NCBI GenBank assembly: GCA_016711925.1
Contig: JADJSA010000002.1
Span: forward strand, 434,001 to 498,000
Source of the DNA: Candidatus Methylophosphatis haderslevensis
GTDB taxonomy: Bacteria; Pseudomonadota; Gammaproteobacteria; Burkholderiales; Rhodocyclaceae
DNA length: 64,000 nucleotides
Direction: 5' to 3'
Shown: positions 1 through 7,467 of the stretch, piece by piece
How the letters are laid out: every line of letters starts with the position of its first letter
How positions within the stretch are numbered: position 1 is the first letter of the stretch
Position numbers and translations under genes: made by a program
Notes under the pieces: model-generated
Told to the model about the DNA's origin: nothing
The model's database searches: none
Seen by the model: only the letters and a program-made list of their open reading frames with translations

Positions 1-1
1 C

Positions 2-1261
2 AGCGCGGCCCGCCACGGCGGGGCAGCCGACTCGCCATTCCTGCGCAGTCTTTACGCGATGAGCGGCGTTTCCGGCGGCGCCGTCGGCAGTTCTGCCTTT
101 GCCGCAATGATGGCCCAGACCGAACCGGGCAGCCTGCCCATATGCGTGGCGGACGGCAAGCCGGCGAGCGGCTGGCGCGCCTGCGGCGTCGGGCTGTTCG
201 GCAACGACTACCTGGCGCCGAATCTCGCTGCGCTGCTCTATGCCGATCTGCTGCAGCGCTTTGTGCCGGTCGGCGTCAACGTCTGGGACCGCGCGCTGGC
301 CATGGAGCATGCCGCCGAGAACGACTGGGACCGCCTGTTCCCCCAGCACAAGGACACCCTGGGGCGGGCAACGCAGGCGCTGTGGCGCGATCTTCCCGGC
401 AGTGCGGCTGCGCCCGCCCTGTTCATCAACGGCACCCTCGCCGAGAGCGGCCAGCGCATCATCGGGTCCAACGTGCTGATCGACGGCCGCAATTTTCCCG
501 ATGCCCACGATCTGTATGACGTCCGCGGCGCCGACGCGCAACAGGACCGGCGCGAGATGCCGCTGATTACGGCGATCCATCTGAGCGCCCGCTTTCCCTT
601 CATCAGCCCGGCGGGGTCGCTGGAATCGGACGGCCGGGCGTTCGCCCATGTGGTCGACGGCGGCTACTTCGAGAACGCCGGCACGGCGACCGCGCTCGAC
701 GTGCTCAACGGCGTGATCGCGGCAGCGCGCGAACTGCAGCGGCCGCTGCGGCCGATCGTCGTCTCGATCCGCAACGATCCGGGCGAGGCCGGCAGTTGCA
801 CCCAGGATCTGGCCGAACCGCGGCCGCTCGGCAAGCCGATACGCTGGGTGTCCGACCTGCTGATTCCGCCGATCGGCCTGTACGCCACACGCACCGCACG
901 CACCGGCTATACCGATGGACTGATCCGCGACCGTGTGCAGACGCTGCGCGGCATCGAGGCGGCGCAGCCTGGCGGCGACGCGCTGGTCGAGCCGGTTTAC
1001 GTCAGGCTGTGCCTGCCTTCCGACAAGGACAAGGAGAACAACCCGCCGCTCGGCTGGACGCTGTCGCGCGCCTCGCAACGGTACATGGACGCCTCGCTGG
1101 AACGCATCGCGCGCGGCGAAGACCTCGCGGTCGAGGCCATGCTCGATGCGCTCGACGGCAGCAATGACAAGCCGGTGATCGCGAAGGCGGCCGACGAGAA
1201 GCTTCAGGCGGCGATACCTCGGCCTTCCTTGAGCGCCAGCCAGCCGCGAATGACGCGGTAG
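2..1261 (+). CDS. patatin-like phospholipase, 5'-truncated by the window edge
   Basis: The reading frame is open from base 2, so the gene begins before the window and only its later part is seen. The visible protein carries the patatin nucleophile motif GVSGG, with the serine about four residues after the ATG at 59, and the catalytic Asp motif DGGYFENAG in its middle. Together these are the Ser-Asp dyad of the patatin / cPLA2-like acyl hydrolases, which cleave acyl esters of phospholipids or neutral lipids. The ATG at 59 sits inside the nucleophile region, so it is not the real start. The last 58 bases overlap the 3' end of the convergent membrane-protein gene. Family assignment is firm; substrate and cellular location cannot be told without the N-terminus. 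Confidence 0.85.
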   Translation, partial: SAARHGGAADSPFLRSLYAMSGVSGGAVGSSAFAAMMAQTEPGSLPICVADGKPASGWRACGVGLFGNDYLAPNLAALLYADLLQRFVPVGVNVWDRALAMEHAAENDWDRLFPQHKDTLGRATQALWRDLPGSAAAPALFINGTLAESGQRIIGSNVLIDGRNFPDAHDLYDVRGADAQQDRREMPLITAIHLSARFPFISPAGSLESDGRAFAHVVDGGYFENAGTATALDVLNGVIAAARELQRPLRPIVVSIRNDPGEAGSCTQDLAEPRPLGKPIRWVSDLLIPPIGLYATRTARTGYTDGLIRDRVQTLRGIEAAQPGGDALVEPVYVRLCLPSDKDKENNPPLGWTLSRASQRYMDASLERIARGEDLAVEAMLDALDGSNDKPVIAKAADEKLQAAIPRPSLSASQPRMTR

Positions 1262-1635
1262 CCGATCCACAGGCCGACCACAACGATCGGTAGCCAGTAG
1301 ATCAGGATGCCGACTATCGACACGATAAGCACCAGCGTAACGAGCAGCGCGATCACGCCCCACAGCACCGCCCACCAGAAGGTGCGGATCTGCCAGCTGA
1401 AGTGGCTGTCGAGATAGGTGCCGCGGACATCGCCGCGCTTGATGTAGTTGAGGATCACCGCAACGATCGACGGCAGCCCGAAGACGAAACTGCTGACCAC
1501 GCTGGCCGAGCCGGCAACGCCGATCACCACTGACAGCGCGTGCAGAGCGTAAATCACGTGGGTGAGCTTGATCAGCCCGTCGGACGGAACGTTGACCACG
1601 TGGCCCATCGAACTGCCCGAAGTCGTGAGGTTCAT
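1204..1635 (-). CDS. small integral membrane protein, DUF4870-like
   Basis: A 143-residue protein beginning MNLTTSGSS, with about three or four hydrophobic stretches separated by a short polar loop (YIKRGDVRGTYLDSHFSWQ). Length, helix pattern and the conserved 'sHf.wQirTFWW' segment resemble the DUF4870 / Tic20-like membrane proteins of unknown function. The start codon overlaps the ubiD stop as ATGA (1632-1635), so translation is probably coupled to ubiD. A longer reading exists upstream in this frame, but it lies inside ubiD and is not needed. The 3' end overlaps the convergent patatin gene. No function is assigned. Confidence 0.75.
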   Translation of the reverse strand: MNLTTSGSSMGHVVNVPSDGLIKLTHVIYALHALSVVIGVAGSASVVSSFVFGLPSIVAVILNYIKRGDVRGTYLDSHFSWQIRTFWWAVLWGVIALLVTLVLIVSIVGILIYWLPIVVVGLWIGYRVIRGWLALKEGRGIAA

Positions 1636-3128
1636 ACCCAGTCCTTTCCGTGTGTTGTTCCGGCCTGCAGGCCGAGTTGGTCCCACAGCCCATCGACGCG
1701 CCGCTTGACGGCTTCGTCCATCGCGATGTTGCGCCCCCATACGCGCGCGGTCTCGCCCGGCCACTTGTTCGTGGCATCGATGCCCATCTTGCTGCCCAGG
1801 CCCGCCACCGGGCTGGCGAAATCGAGATAGTCGATCGGCGTGTTCTCGGCAATCAGCGTATCCCGCGCTGCATCAACGCGCGTAGTCATCGCCCAGATGA
1901 CTTCCTTCCAGTCGCGGATGTCGATGTCGTCGTCCACCACGATGATGAACTTGGTGTACATGAACTGGCGCAGGAAGCTCCAGATGCCGAACATCACCCG
2001 CTTGGCATGGCCCGGGTACTGCTTCTTCAGGCTCACCACCGCCAGGCGGTAGGAGCAGCCTTCCGGCGGCAGGTAGAAATCGACGATCTCGGGAAACTGC
2101 TTCTGCAGCAGCGGCACGAAGACTTCGTTCAGCGCGACGCCGAGCATCGCCGGTTCGTCGGGCGGCTTGCCGGTGTAGGTGCTGTGGTAGATCGGGTCGC
2201 GCCGCATGGTGATGCGCTCGACCGTGAACACCGGGAAGCTCGCCACCTCGTTGTAGTAGCCGGTGTGGTCGCCGAACGGGCCTTCCTGTGCGGACTCGCC
2301 CGGATGGATCACGCCTTCGAGCACGATCTCGGCGCTCGCCGGCACCTGCAGGTCGTTGCCGATGCACTTGACCAGTTCGGTCTTGGCGCCGCGCAGCAGG
2401 CCGGCGAACTGGTATTCCGACAGCGTATCGGGCACCGGCGTCACCGCACCGAGAATCGTTGCCGGATCGGCGCCCAGCGCCACCGACACCGGATACGGCT
2501 GGCCGGGAAACTTCTCGCAGTGATCGCGAAAATCCAGCGCCCCGCCGCGATGGGCGAGCCAGCGCATGATGACCTTGTTCTGGCCGATCACCTGCTGGCG
2601 ATAGATGCCCAGGTTCTGCCGCGTCTTGTACGGGCCGCGCGTCACCGTCAAGCCCCAGGTGATCAGCGGGCCGGCATCGCCGGGCCAGCAGGTCTGCACC
2701 GGCAGGCGCGTGAGATCGGCGTCCTTGCCTTCCCACACCACCTGCTGGCAGGGCGCACTCGTTACGACCTTGGGCGCCATGTTGAGCACCTGCTTGAGCA
2801 GCGGCAGCTTGTCCCAGGCGTCACGCAGGCCTTTGGGTGGCTCGGGCTCCTTGAGCGCGGAAAGCGTGCGGCCGATTTCGCGCAGCGCGCCGGTGTCCTC
2901 GGCGCCCATGCCGAGTGCGACCCGTCTGGGCGTGCCGAACAGGTTGCCGAGCACCGGAATCGAGTGACCCTTCGGTCGCTCGAACAGCAATGCCGGGCCG
3001 CCCGCGCGCAGCACGCGGTCGCAGATTTCGGTCATTTCGAGACGCGGGTCGACTTCGACCGCAATGCGTTTCAATTCGCCGCGCGCTTCGAGTTGCGCGA
3101 TGAAATCGCGCAGATCGTGGTATCTCAC
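1632..3128 (-). CDS. ubiD: UbiD, 4-hydroxy-3-polyprenylbenzoate decarboxylase
   Basis: A 498-residue protein matching UbiD in length and content. It opens with MRYHDLRDFIAQLEARGELKR, and contains the conserved IYRQQVIGQNKVIMRWLAHRGG region and the stretches EGPFGDHTGYYNEV and HSTYTGKPPDEPA near the active site. UbiD uses prenylated FMN, made by UbiX, to decarboxylate the polyprenyl-hydroxybenzoate intermediate of ubiquinone synthesis. ubiA and ubiC lie 3-4 kb away on the same strand, but ubiX is not in the window. The gene is intact and is followed by the coupled small membrane-protein gene. It diverges from the SDR gene across about 100 bases. Confidence 0.96.
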   Translation of the reverse strand: MRYHDLRDFIAQLEARGELKRIAVEVDPRLEMTEICDRVLRAGGPALLFERPKGHSIPVLGNLFGTPRRVALGMGAEDTGALREIGRTLSALKEPEPPKGLRDAWDKLPLLKQVLNMAPKVVTSAPCQQVVWEGKDADLTRLPVQTCWPGDAGPLITWGLTVTRGPYKTRQNLGIYRQQVIGQNKVIMRWLAHRGGALDFRDHCEKFPGQPYPVSVALGADPATILGAVTPVPDTLSEYQFAGLLRGAKTELVKCIGNDLQVPASAEIVLEGVIHPGESAQEGPFGDHTGYYNEVASFPVFTVERITMRRDPIYHSTYTGKPPDEPAMLGVALNEVFVPLLQKQFPEIVDFYLPPEGCSYRLAVVSLKKQYPGHAKRVMFGIWSFLRQFMYTKFIIVVDDDIDIRDWKEVIWAMTTRVDAARDTLIAENTPIDYLDFASPVAGLGSKMGIDATNKWPGETARVWGRNIAMDEAVKRRVDGLWDQLGLQAGTTHGKDWV

Positions 3129-3231
3129 CGTCAGTCGTCACCGCCTGGAATGTCGGCCCGATTATAGGCGAGCGCGGAACCCGCCGCGGCGACCCCGATC
3201 AAACAAGCCGAACCAACATGAGGAGACAGGC

Positions 3232-3939
3232 ATGAACGAATCGCGTATCGCGGTAGTGACCGGCGCCAATCGCGGCATCGGACTGGAAATCGCGCGGCAA
3301 CTGGCAAAATCGGGCTGGCAAGTCGTGCTGACCAGCCGCGATGCCGACAAGGGGCGCCAGGCTGCCGCCCGCCTGCGCGAGCAGGGCCTGGCGGTGGATG
3401 CGTTGCAGCTTGATGTCACCGACCGGGCAAGCTGCCAGGTGGCGCATCGGTGGCTGGCGCAACGGGTCGGGCGGATCGACGCGCTGATCAACAACGCCGG
3501 CATCCTGATCGATCCGAAAGGCGTCTCGGTACTGGATTTGCCGGGCGAGGTGCTGCGGCAGACGCTGGAGACCAACCTGTTCGGCGCATTGAACGTGACC
3601 CAGGCGCTGGCGCCGCTGTTGCGCGCCAGTCGCGGCGCTCGGGTGGTCAACCTGTCGAGCGGCATGGGCCAACTCTCCGACATGCAGGGCGGGTCGCCGG
3701 CCTACCGCATGTCCAAGACCGCGCTCAATGCCCTGACCCGCACGCTCGCGGTTGAGCTTGCGCCGCAAGGCATCAAGGTCAATACCATGTGTCCCGGCTG
3801 GGTGCGCACCGACATGGGCGGCGCCGGGGCCACGCGCAGCGTCGAACAGGGCGCGGATACGGCGGTCTGGCTCGCCACCCTGCCGGAAGACGGGCCGACC
3901 GGCGGCTTCTTCCGCGACCGCCAGCCGATTCCATGGTGA
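3232..3939 (+). CDS. short-chain dehydrogenase/reductase (classical SDR)
   Basis: A 235-residue Rossmann-fold oxidoreductase. Visible motifs are the nucleotide-binding TGANRGIG near residue 11, NNAG near residue 86, the catalytic Ser in NLSSG and the YRMSK catalytic Tyr-Lys pair. The ATG at 3232 follows a good Shine-Dalgarno (AGGAGACAGG) and sits directly before the first beta strand, so it is preferred over an in-frame start further upstream. The sequence resembles carbonyl-reductase-like SDRs with NADP preference (Arg after the first Asn of TGANRG). It stands alone on the plus strand between ubiD and minE. The physiological substrate is unknown. Confidence 0.88.
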   Translation: MNESRIAVVTGANRGIGLEIARQLAKSGWQVVLTSRDADKGRQAAARLREQGLAVDALQLDVTDRASCQVAHRWLAQRVGRIDALINNAGILIDPKGVSVLDLPGEVLRQTLETNLFGALNVTQALAPLLRASRGARVVNLSSGMGQLSDMQGGSPAYRMSKTALNALTRTLAVELAPQGIKVNTMCPGWVRTDMGGAGATRSVEQGADTAVWLATLPEDGPTGGFFRDRQPIPW

Positions 3940-3940
3940 G

Positions 3941-3955
3941 GCGGGCGGCGCCCGC
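3941..3955. terminator. short GC hairpin between convergent SDR and minE
   Basis: GCGGGC and GCCCGC form a 6-bp stem with a GGC loop directly after the SDR stop codon. There is no U-run, so this is at best a weak terminator for the 29-bp convergent gap. Confidence 0.3.
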
Positions 3956-3968
3956 GTTGTGCGCTCGC

Positions 3969-4229
3969 TCAGGCGGGCACTTGCGGCATCTCGATCTTGA
4001 CCTCGAGCACTTCGAGGTTGTCCTGACGATCGAGCGACACACGTATGTCGCGCTGGTCGATCTTGACGTACTTCGAGATCACGTCGACCAGTTCGCGCTG
4101 CAGTGCCGGCAGCCAGTCTGCCGGCGTGCCGCGGCCGGTGCGCTCGTGCGCCAGGATGATCTGCAGGCGCTCCTTGGCGACCGAAGCGGACTTCTTCTTT
4201 TCGCCGAGCAGGAAGGAGAGGATGGACAT
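3969..4229 (-). CDS. minE: MinE, cell division topological specificity factor
   Basis: An 86-residue protein starting MSILSFLLGEKKKSA, the usual MinE membrane-targeting N-terminus. It is followed by the anti-MinCD helix (AKERLQIILAHER) and the C-terminal topological-specificity domain. MinE stimulates the MinD ATPase and drives pole-to-pole oscillation, which places division at mid-cell. An in-frame start 18 bases upstream would add MRGARP; the start at 4229 gives the canonical MinE N-terminus. The gene is last in minC-minD-minE, 14 bases after minD. Confidence 0.96.
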   Translation of the reverse strand: MSILSFLLGEKKKSASVAKERLQIILAHERTGRGTPADWLPALQRELVDVISKYVKIDQRDIRVSLDRQDNLEVLEVKIEMPQVPA

Positions 4230-4243
4230 GGGTCGCGCTCCCC

Positions 4244-5116
4244 TCACTTGGCGCCGAACAGGCGCTTGAACAGCCCCGGCTTCTGGTAGTCGGTAAAGCG
4301 CAGCGGAATGTCCTCGCCGAGAAAGCGGGCGATGACATCCTTGTAGGCGTCGGCAACCTCGGAATCGTCGAGGTGCACCACCGGCAGACCCTGGTTGGAG
4401 GCCTGCAGCACCGATTCGGACTCCGGTATCACGCCGATCAGCTTGATGCGCAGGATCTCCTGGATGTCGTCGAGCGAGAGCATTTCGCCGTCGGCCACGC
4501 GCTTCGGGTTGTAGCGGGTGATCAGCAGGTGTTCCTTGATCGGCTCGGCGGCATCGATCGCGCGCTTGGTCTTGGATGCCAGAATGCCGAGTATGCGATC
4601 GGAATCGCGCACCGAGGACACTTCGGGATTGGTCACCACCAGCGCCTCGTCGGCGTAGTGCATGGCGAGCAGCGCACCGGTCTCGATGCCGGCCGGCGAG
4701 TCGCAGATGATGAACTCGAAGCCCATTTCCTTGAGGCCGTTGAGCACGTTCTCGACGCCTTCCTGCGTCAGCGCCTCCTTGTCGCGTGTCTGCGAGGCCG
4801 GCAGGACGAACAGGTTGTTGCAGTTCTTGTCGCGGATCAGCGCCTGGTTGAGCGTCGCCTCGCCGTGGATCACGTTGACCAGGTCATACACCACGCGGCG
4901 TTCGCAGCCCATGATCAGGTCGAGGTTGCGCAAGCCGACGTCGAAGTCGATCACCGCGGTCTTGTGACCGCGCAGCGCAAGGCCGGCAGCGAAGCTGGCG
5001 CTGGTGGTAGTTTTGCCGACACCGCCCTTGCCGGAGGTGACGACGACGATGCGGGCCACCTTGTCGGCGGTTTGCCCGAGCGCTTCGGGCGCAGCAGAAA
5101 GATCACGTTGGTTCAT
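4244..5116 (-). CDS. minD: MinD, septum-site determining ATPase, with N-terminal extension
   Basis: A ParA/MinD-family ATPase with the deviant Walker A motif GKGGVGKTT, the switch regions and a basic C-terminal membrane-targeting helix (GLFKRLFG). It recruits MinC to the membrane and oscillates under MinE control. The ATG at 5116 has a good Shine-Dalgarno (AAGGAA, 8-base spacing) and gives 290 residues, with about 19 extra residues before the usual VARIVVVTSGKGG start. A GTG at 5059 would give the canonical length of about 271 but lacks a clear ribosome-binding site. The first start is annotated, with the second as the alternative. The gene lies 20 bases after minC. Confidence 0.95.
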   Translation of the reverse strand: MNQRDLSAAPEALGQTADKVARIVVVTSGKGGVGKTTTSASFAAGLALRGHKTAVIDFDVGLRNLDLIMGCERRVVYDLVNVIHGEATLNQALIRDKNCNNLFVLPASQTRDKEALTQEGVENVLNGLKEMGFEFIICDSPAGIETGALLAMHYADEALVVTNPEVSSVRDSDRILGILASKTKRAIDAAEPIKEHLLITRYNPKRVADGEMLSLDDIQEILRIKLIGVIPESESVLQASNQGLPVVHLDDSEVADAYKDVIARFLGEDIPLRFTDYQKPGLFKRLFGAK

Positions 5117-5136
5117 CGAATCGATTCCTTGATTGA

Positions 5137-5889
5137 TCAGCGCAGATTGAGCGGTTCGACGATCAGCTTTTCGCCGTCGAGCCGCACCTGCGCGGGTTTG
5201 CCCTGCACGTCGTCGGGCAAAGCGGTTTCCACCGTGCGGTAGATGCCGGCGATCGAAATCAGCTCCGGCTCCATGCAGGTGCAGAAAATCCGTGCCCCCT
5301 GATCGCCCCGCACGCCTGCCAGCGCGCGACCGCGCAGCGGCGCATAGATGTGAATGTTGCCCCCGGCAATCACCTCGGCGCCATGGCTGACGAGTGCCAG
5401 CACCACCAGGTCACCTTCGACGTACACGCGTTGACCGGAGCGCAGCGGCCTTTCGATCACGGTCGTCGGTGCCGCCTGGAGCACCGATTCCACGGCGGGA
5501 GGCGGTTGTTCAGACGCGGATGCGCCGTCGTCGTCCGCAACGACCCGGCCCGCCGGCGCGGCACGCCGTTCGCGTTCGTGATCGGCCAGCATCGCCATGC
5601 CGCCGGCGAGCACCCAGTCGCGTTGGCTTTCGTGCACGATCGCGCCGATCGGATGCAGGCGCAAGGTGTGCAGCAACGCGGCGAGTTCCGCCAGCGGAAA
5701 GTCCGCGTCCGTGGCCAGCCGGCGCAGATCGATTGCGACCGGATCGTTGGCGAAAAAATCGGGGGTCGCGCCATAGCGGGCGGTCAGCTCGGCGCGCAGC
5801 GCGTCGTACTCGCCGGTCTTGACCACCAGATGCAGCGTATCGACCGCGCCGCTCTTCAACTCGAATGTCGACAATTCCCTGGATGACAT
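5137..5889 (-). CDS. minC: MinC, septum formation inhibitor
   Basis: A 250-residue MinC starting MSSRELSTFELKSG. It has an N-terminal FtsZ-inhibiting domain (about 1-105), a low-complexity linker (about 110-145) and a C-terminal beta-helix that binds MinD and dimerises. The conserved VYVEGDLVVLALVSHGAEV and GGNIHIYAPLRGRALAG segments are present. MinC blocks FtsZ ring assembly away from mid-cell. A reading 150 bases longer would run into the ubiA intergenic region with non-family sequence, so 5889 is the start. It is first gene of minCDE. Confidence 0.95.
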   Translation of the reverse strand: MSSRELSTFELKSGAVDTLHLVVKTGEYDALRAELTARYGATPDFFANDPVAIDLRRLATDADFPLAELAALLHTLRLHPIGAIVHESQRDWVLAGGMAMLADHERERRAAPAGRVVADDDGASASEQPPPAVESVLQAAPTTVIERPLRSGQRVYVEGDLVVLALVSHGAEVIAGGNIHIYAPLRGRALAGVRGDQGARIFCTCMEPELISIAGIYRTVETALPDDVQGKPAQVRLDGEKLIVEPLNLR

Positions 5890-5983
5890 GAAGCCCGCTT
5901 CGGCAGCAAAGCGCGCGATTGTACCCCGGGAGTGTGTCGGCGAACGCGCTGTCGGCGCGCGACGACGGATTCGCAGCGCGCGA

Positions 5984-6883
5984 TCAGCGCAGCGGCATGA
6001 CGAACGGATGGAGGCGGAAATCGACCGCCAGCCCGACAAAGATCACCGCGCCGAGCCAGTTGTTGTGCAGAAAGGCCTTGAAGCACTGCGCGCGGTCTCG
6101 GCCGCGGATCAGCGTGTAGTGGAAGATCGCAATGATCCCCGCCACCAGCAGGCCGCCGTAGTACCAGTAGCCGCGCGCCTCGTGCCAGCCGACATAGGCG
6201 AGGGTCGCCAGCATTGCCGCGTAGCAGACCATTACCGCGGCGACATCGAAGCGGCCGAAAGTCAGCGCCGAGGTGCGGATGCCGATCTTCACGTCGTCGT
6301 CGCGATCGACCATCGCATACTCGGTATCGTAGGCGATCGACCAGAACACGTTGGCCAGCAGCAGTATCCAGCCGACTTTCGGCACCATGCCGGTCTGCGC
6401 CGCATAAGCCATCGGAATGCCGAAGCCGAAGGCGATGCCGAGGTACGCTTGCGGAATGGCGAAGAAGCGTTTGGTGAAAGGGTAGCTCACCGCTATCAGC
6501 AGGGCCGCGACCGCGTAGGCCCAGACCAGCATCGGCAGGGACACGATCAGGCCGAAGGCGCACAGCGACAGACCTGCGGCGAGCAGCAATGCTTCCCGGG
6601 TAGAGACGGTGCCGGCAGCCAGCGGACGGTTCTTGGTGCGCTCGACATGCGGATCGAAATTGCGGTCGGCGTAGTCGTTGATGACGCAGCCGGCCGAGCG
6701 CATCAGCACCGTGCCGAGCGTGAAGATCCAGACCAGCGCCCAGTTGGGCATGCCGTCGGCGGAAAACCACAGCCCCCACAGTGTCGGCCACAACAGCAGC
6801 AGGATGCCGATCGGCTTGTCCAGCCGCATCAGCTTTTCGTACTGCGACAGGCGCTCGCGCCAGTTGATCGACGATGCGTTCAT
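5984..6883 (-). CDS. ubiA: UbiA, 4-hydroxybenzoate octaprenyltransferase
   Basis: A 299-residue polytopic membrane prenyltransferase that joins the polyprenyl tail to 4-hydroxybenzoate in ubiquinone synthesis. It shows the first Asp-rich motif NDYADRNFDPHVERT and the second, DTEYAMVDRDDD, which bind Mg-diphosphate, set among about eight or nine hydrophobic helices. The start MNASSINWRERLSQY at 6883 is canonical. It overlaps the ubiC stop as ATGA (6880-6883), so the pair is translationally coupled in pathway order. The same frame is open far upstream, but that part is ubiC in another phase and not UbiA. Confidence 0.96.
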   Translation of the reverse strand: MNASSINWRERLSQYEKLMRLDKPIGILLLLWPTLWGLWFSADGMPNWALVWIFTLGTVLMRSAGCVINDYADRNFDPHVERTKNRPLAAGTVSTREALLLAAGLSLCAFGLIVSLPMLVWAYAVAALLIAVSYPFTKRFFAIPQAYLGIAFGFGIPMAYAAQTGMVPKVGWILLLANVFWSIAYDTEYAMVDRDDDVKIGIRTSALTFGRFDVAAVMVCYAAMLATLAYVGWHEARGYWYYGGLLVAGIIAIFHYTLIRGRDRAQCFKAFLHNNWLGAVIFVGLAVDFRLHPFVMPLR

Positions 6884-7432
6884 TTCGGCAGATTCAGGAT
6901 CTCGGGCAGGAAAACTTCGCTGACCAGAATAGACCGCCCGTCGCGCCGGAACAAGGAGCGTCTGGCCCACAACGTGTCGGCCTGCACGCCGCATGCGGCC
7001 GCGGCCCGCGCATGCATCGCGCAGCGCGGATCGAGACGCGCATAGCGCAAGGCCGCGCGCGCAATCAGCGGATCGGTAAACAGCAGTTCGCCGAGCGGCT
7101 TGGTCCCGAGCCCGGCGAGCAGGCGCCAGGCGCCGCGCGCGTTTGCCGCCGGCAGCACGGTGTGGGCAAAGACCAGCGGCGTATCGCCGCTCAACAGCAC
7201 CACCTCGCGCACCCAGGCCGATTCGCCGGCGCGCAGCCCGAGCGGCGCCAGTTCGTCGCCGAACGGCACTCGCCTGCCCCTGCGCCACCAGGCGGACGCG
7301 GAAATCGCTGCAGCGGCTGCGGATGCGCGCCGTCAGCGAGCCGACGTGCACCAGCCAGTCGTAGAAACCGCCACAGCCGGAAGAATGCGGCAGATGATGC
7401 AACCAGGGGTCGCGATGAGGAGAAGAACGCAT
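6880..7432 (-). CDS. ubiC: UbiC, chorismate lyase, frameshifted in this sequence
   Basis: UbiC splits chorismate into pyruvate and 4-hydroxybenzoate, the first committed step of ubiquinone synthesis. The N-terminal part (MRSSPHRDPWLHHLP, then YDWLVHVGSLTARIRSRC) and the C-terminal part (PFGDELAPLGLRAGES through SEVFLPEILNLPK) lie in two different frames. They join at the run CCCC at 7277-7280 (GGGG on the coding strand). Removing one base gives a continuous protein of about 183 residues reading AQGRRVPFGDEL at the join, normal for the family. Because other genes here break at homopolymers, a sequencing error is likelier than decay. The gene sits between recG and ubiA and is coupled to ubiA. 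Confidence 0.85.
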
Positions 7433-7467
7433 GGGCAATCAGCGAGCCGGAAACCGGCAGGGCCGCA

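Noticed and set aside
1650..3167. 505-codon plus-strand reading opposite ubiD
   Set aside because: Antisense shadow of an intact ubiD.
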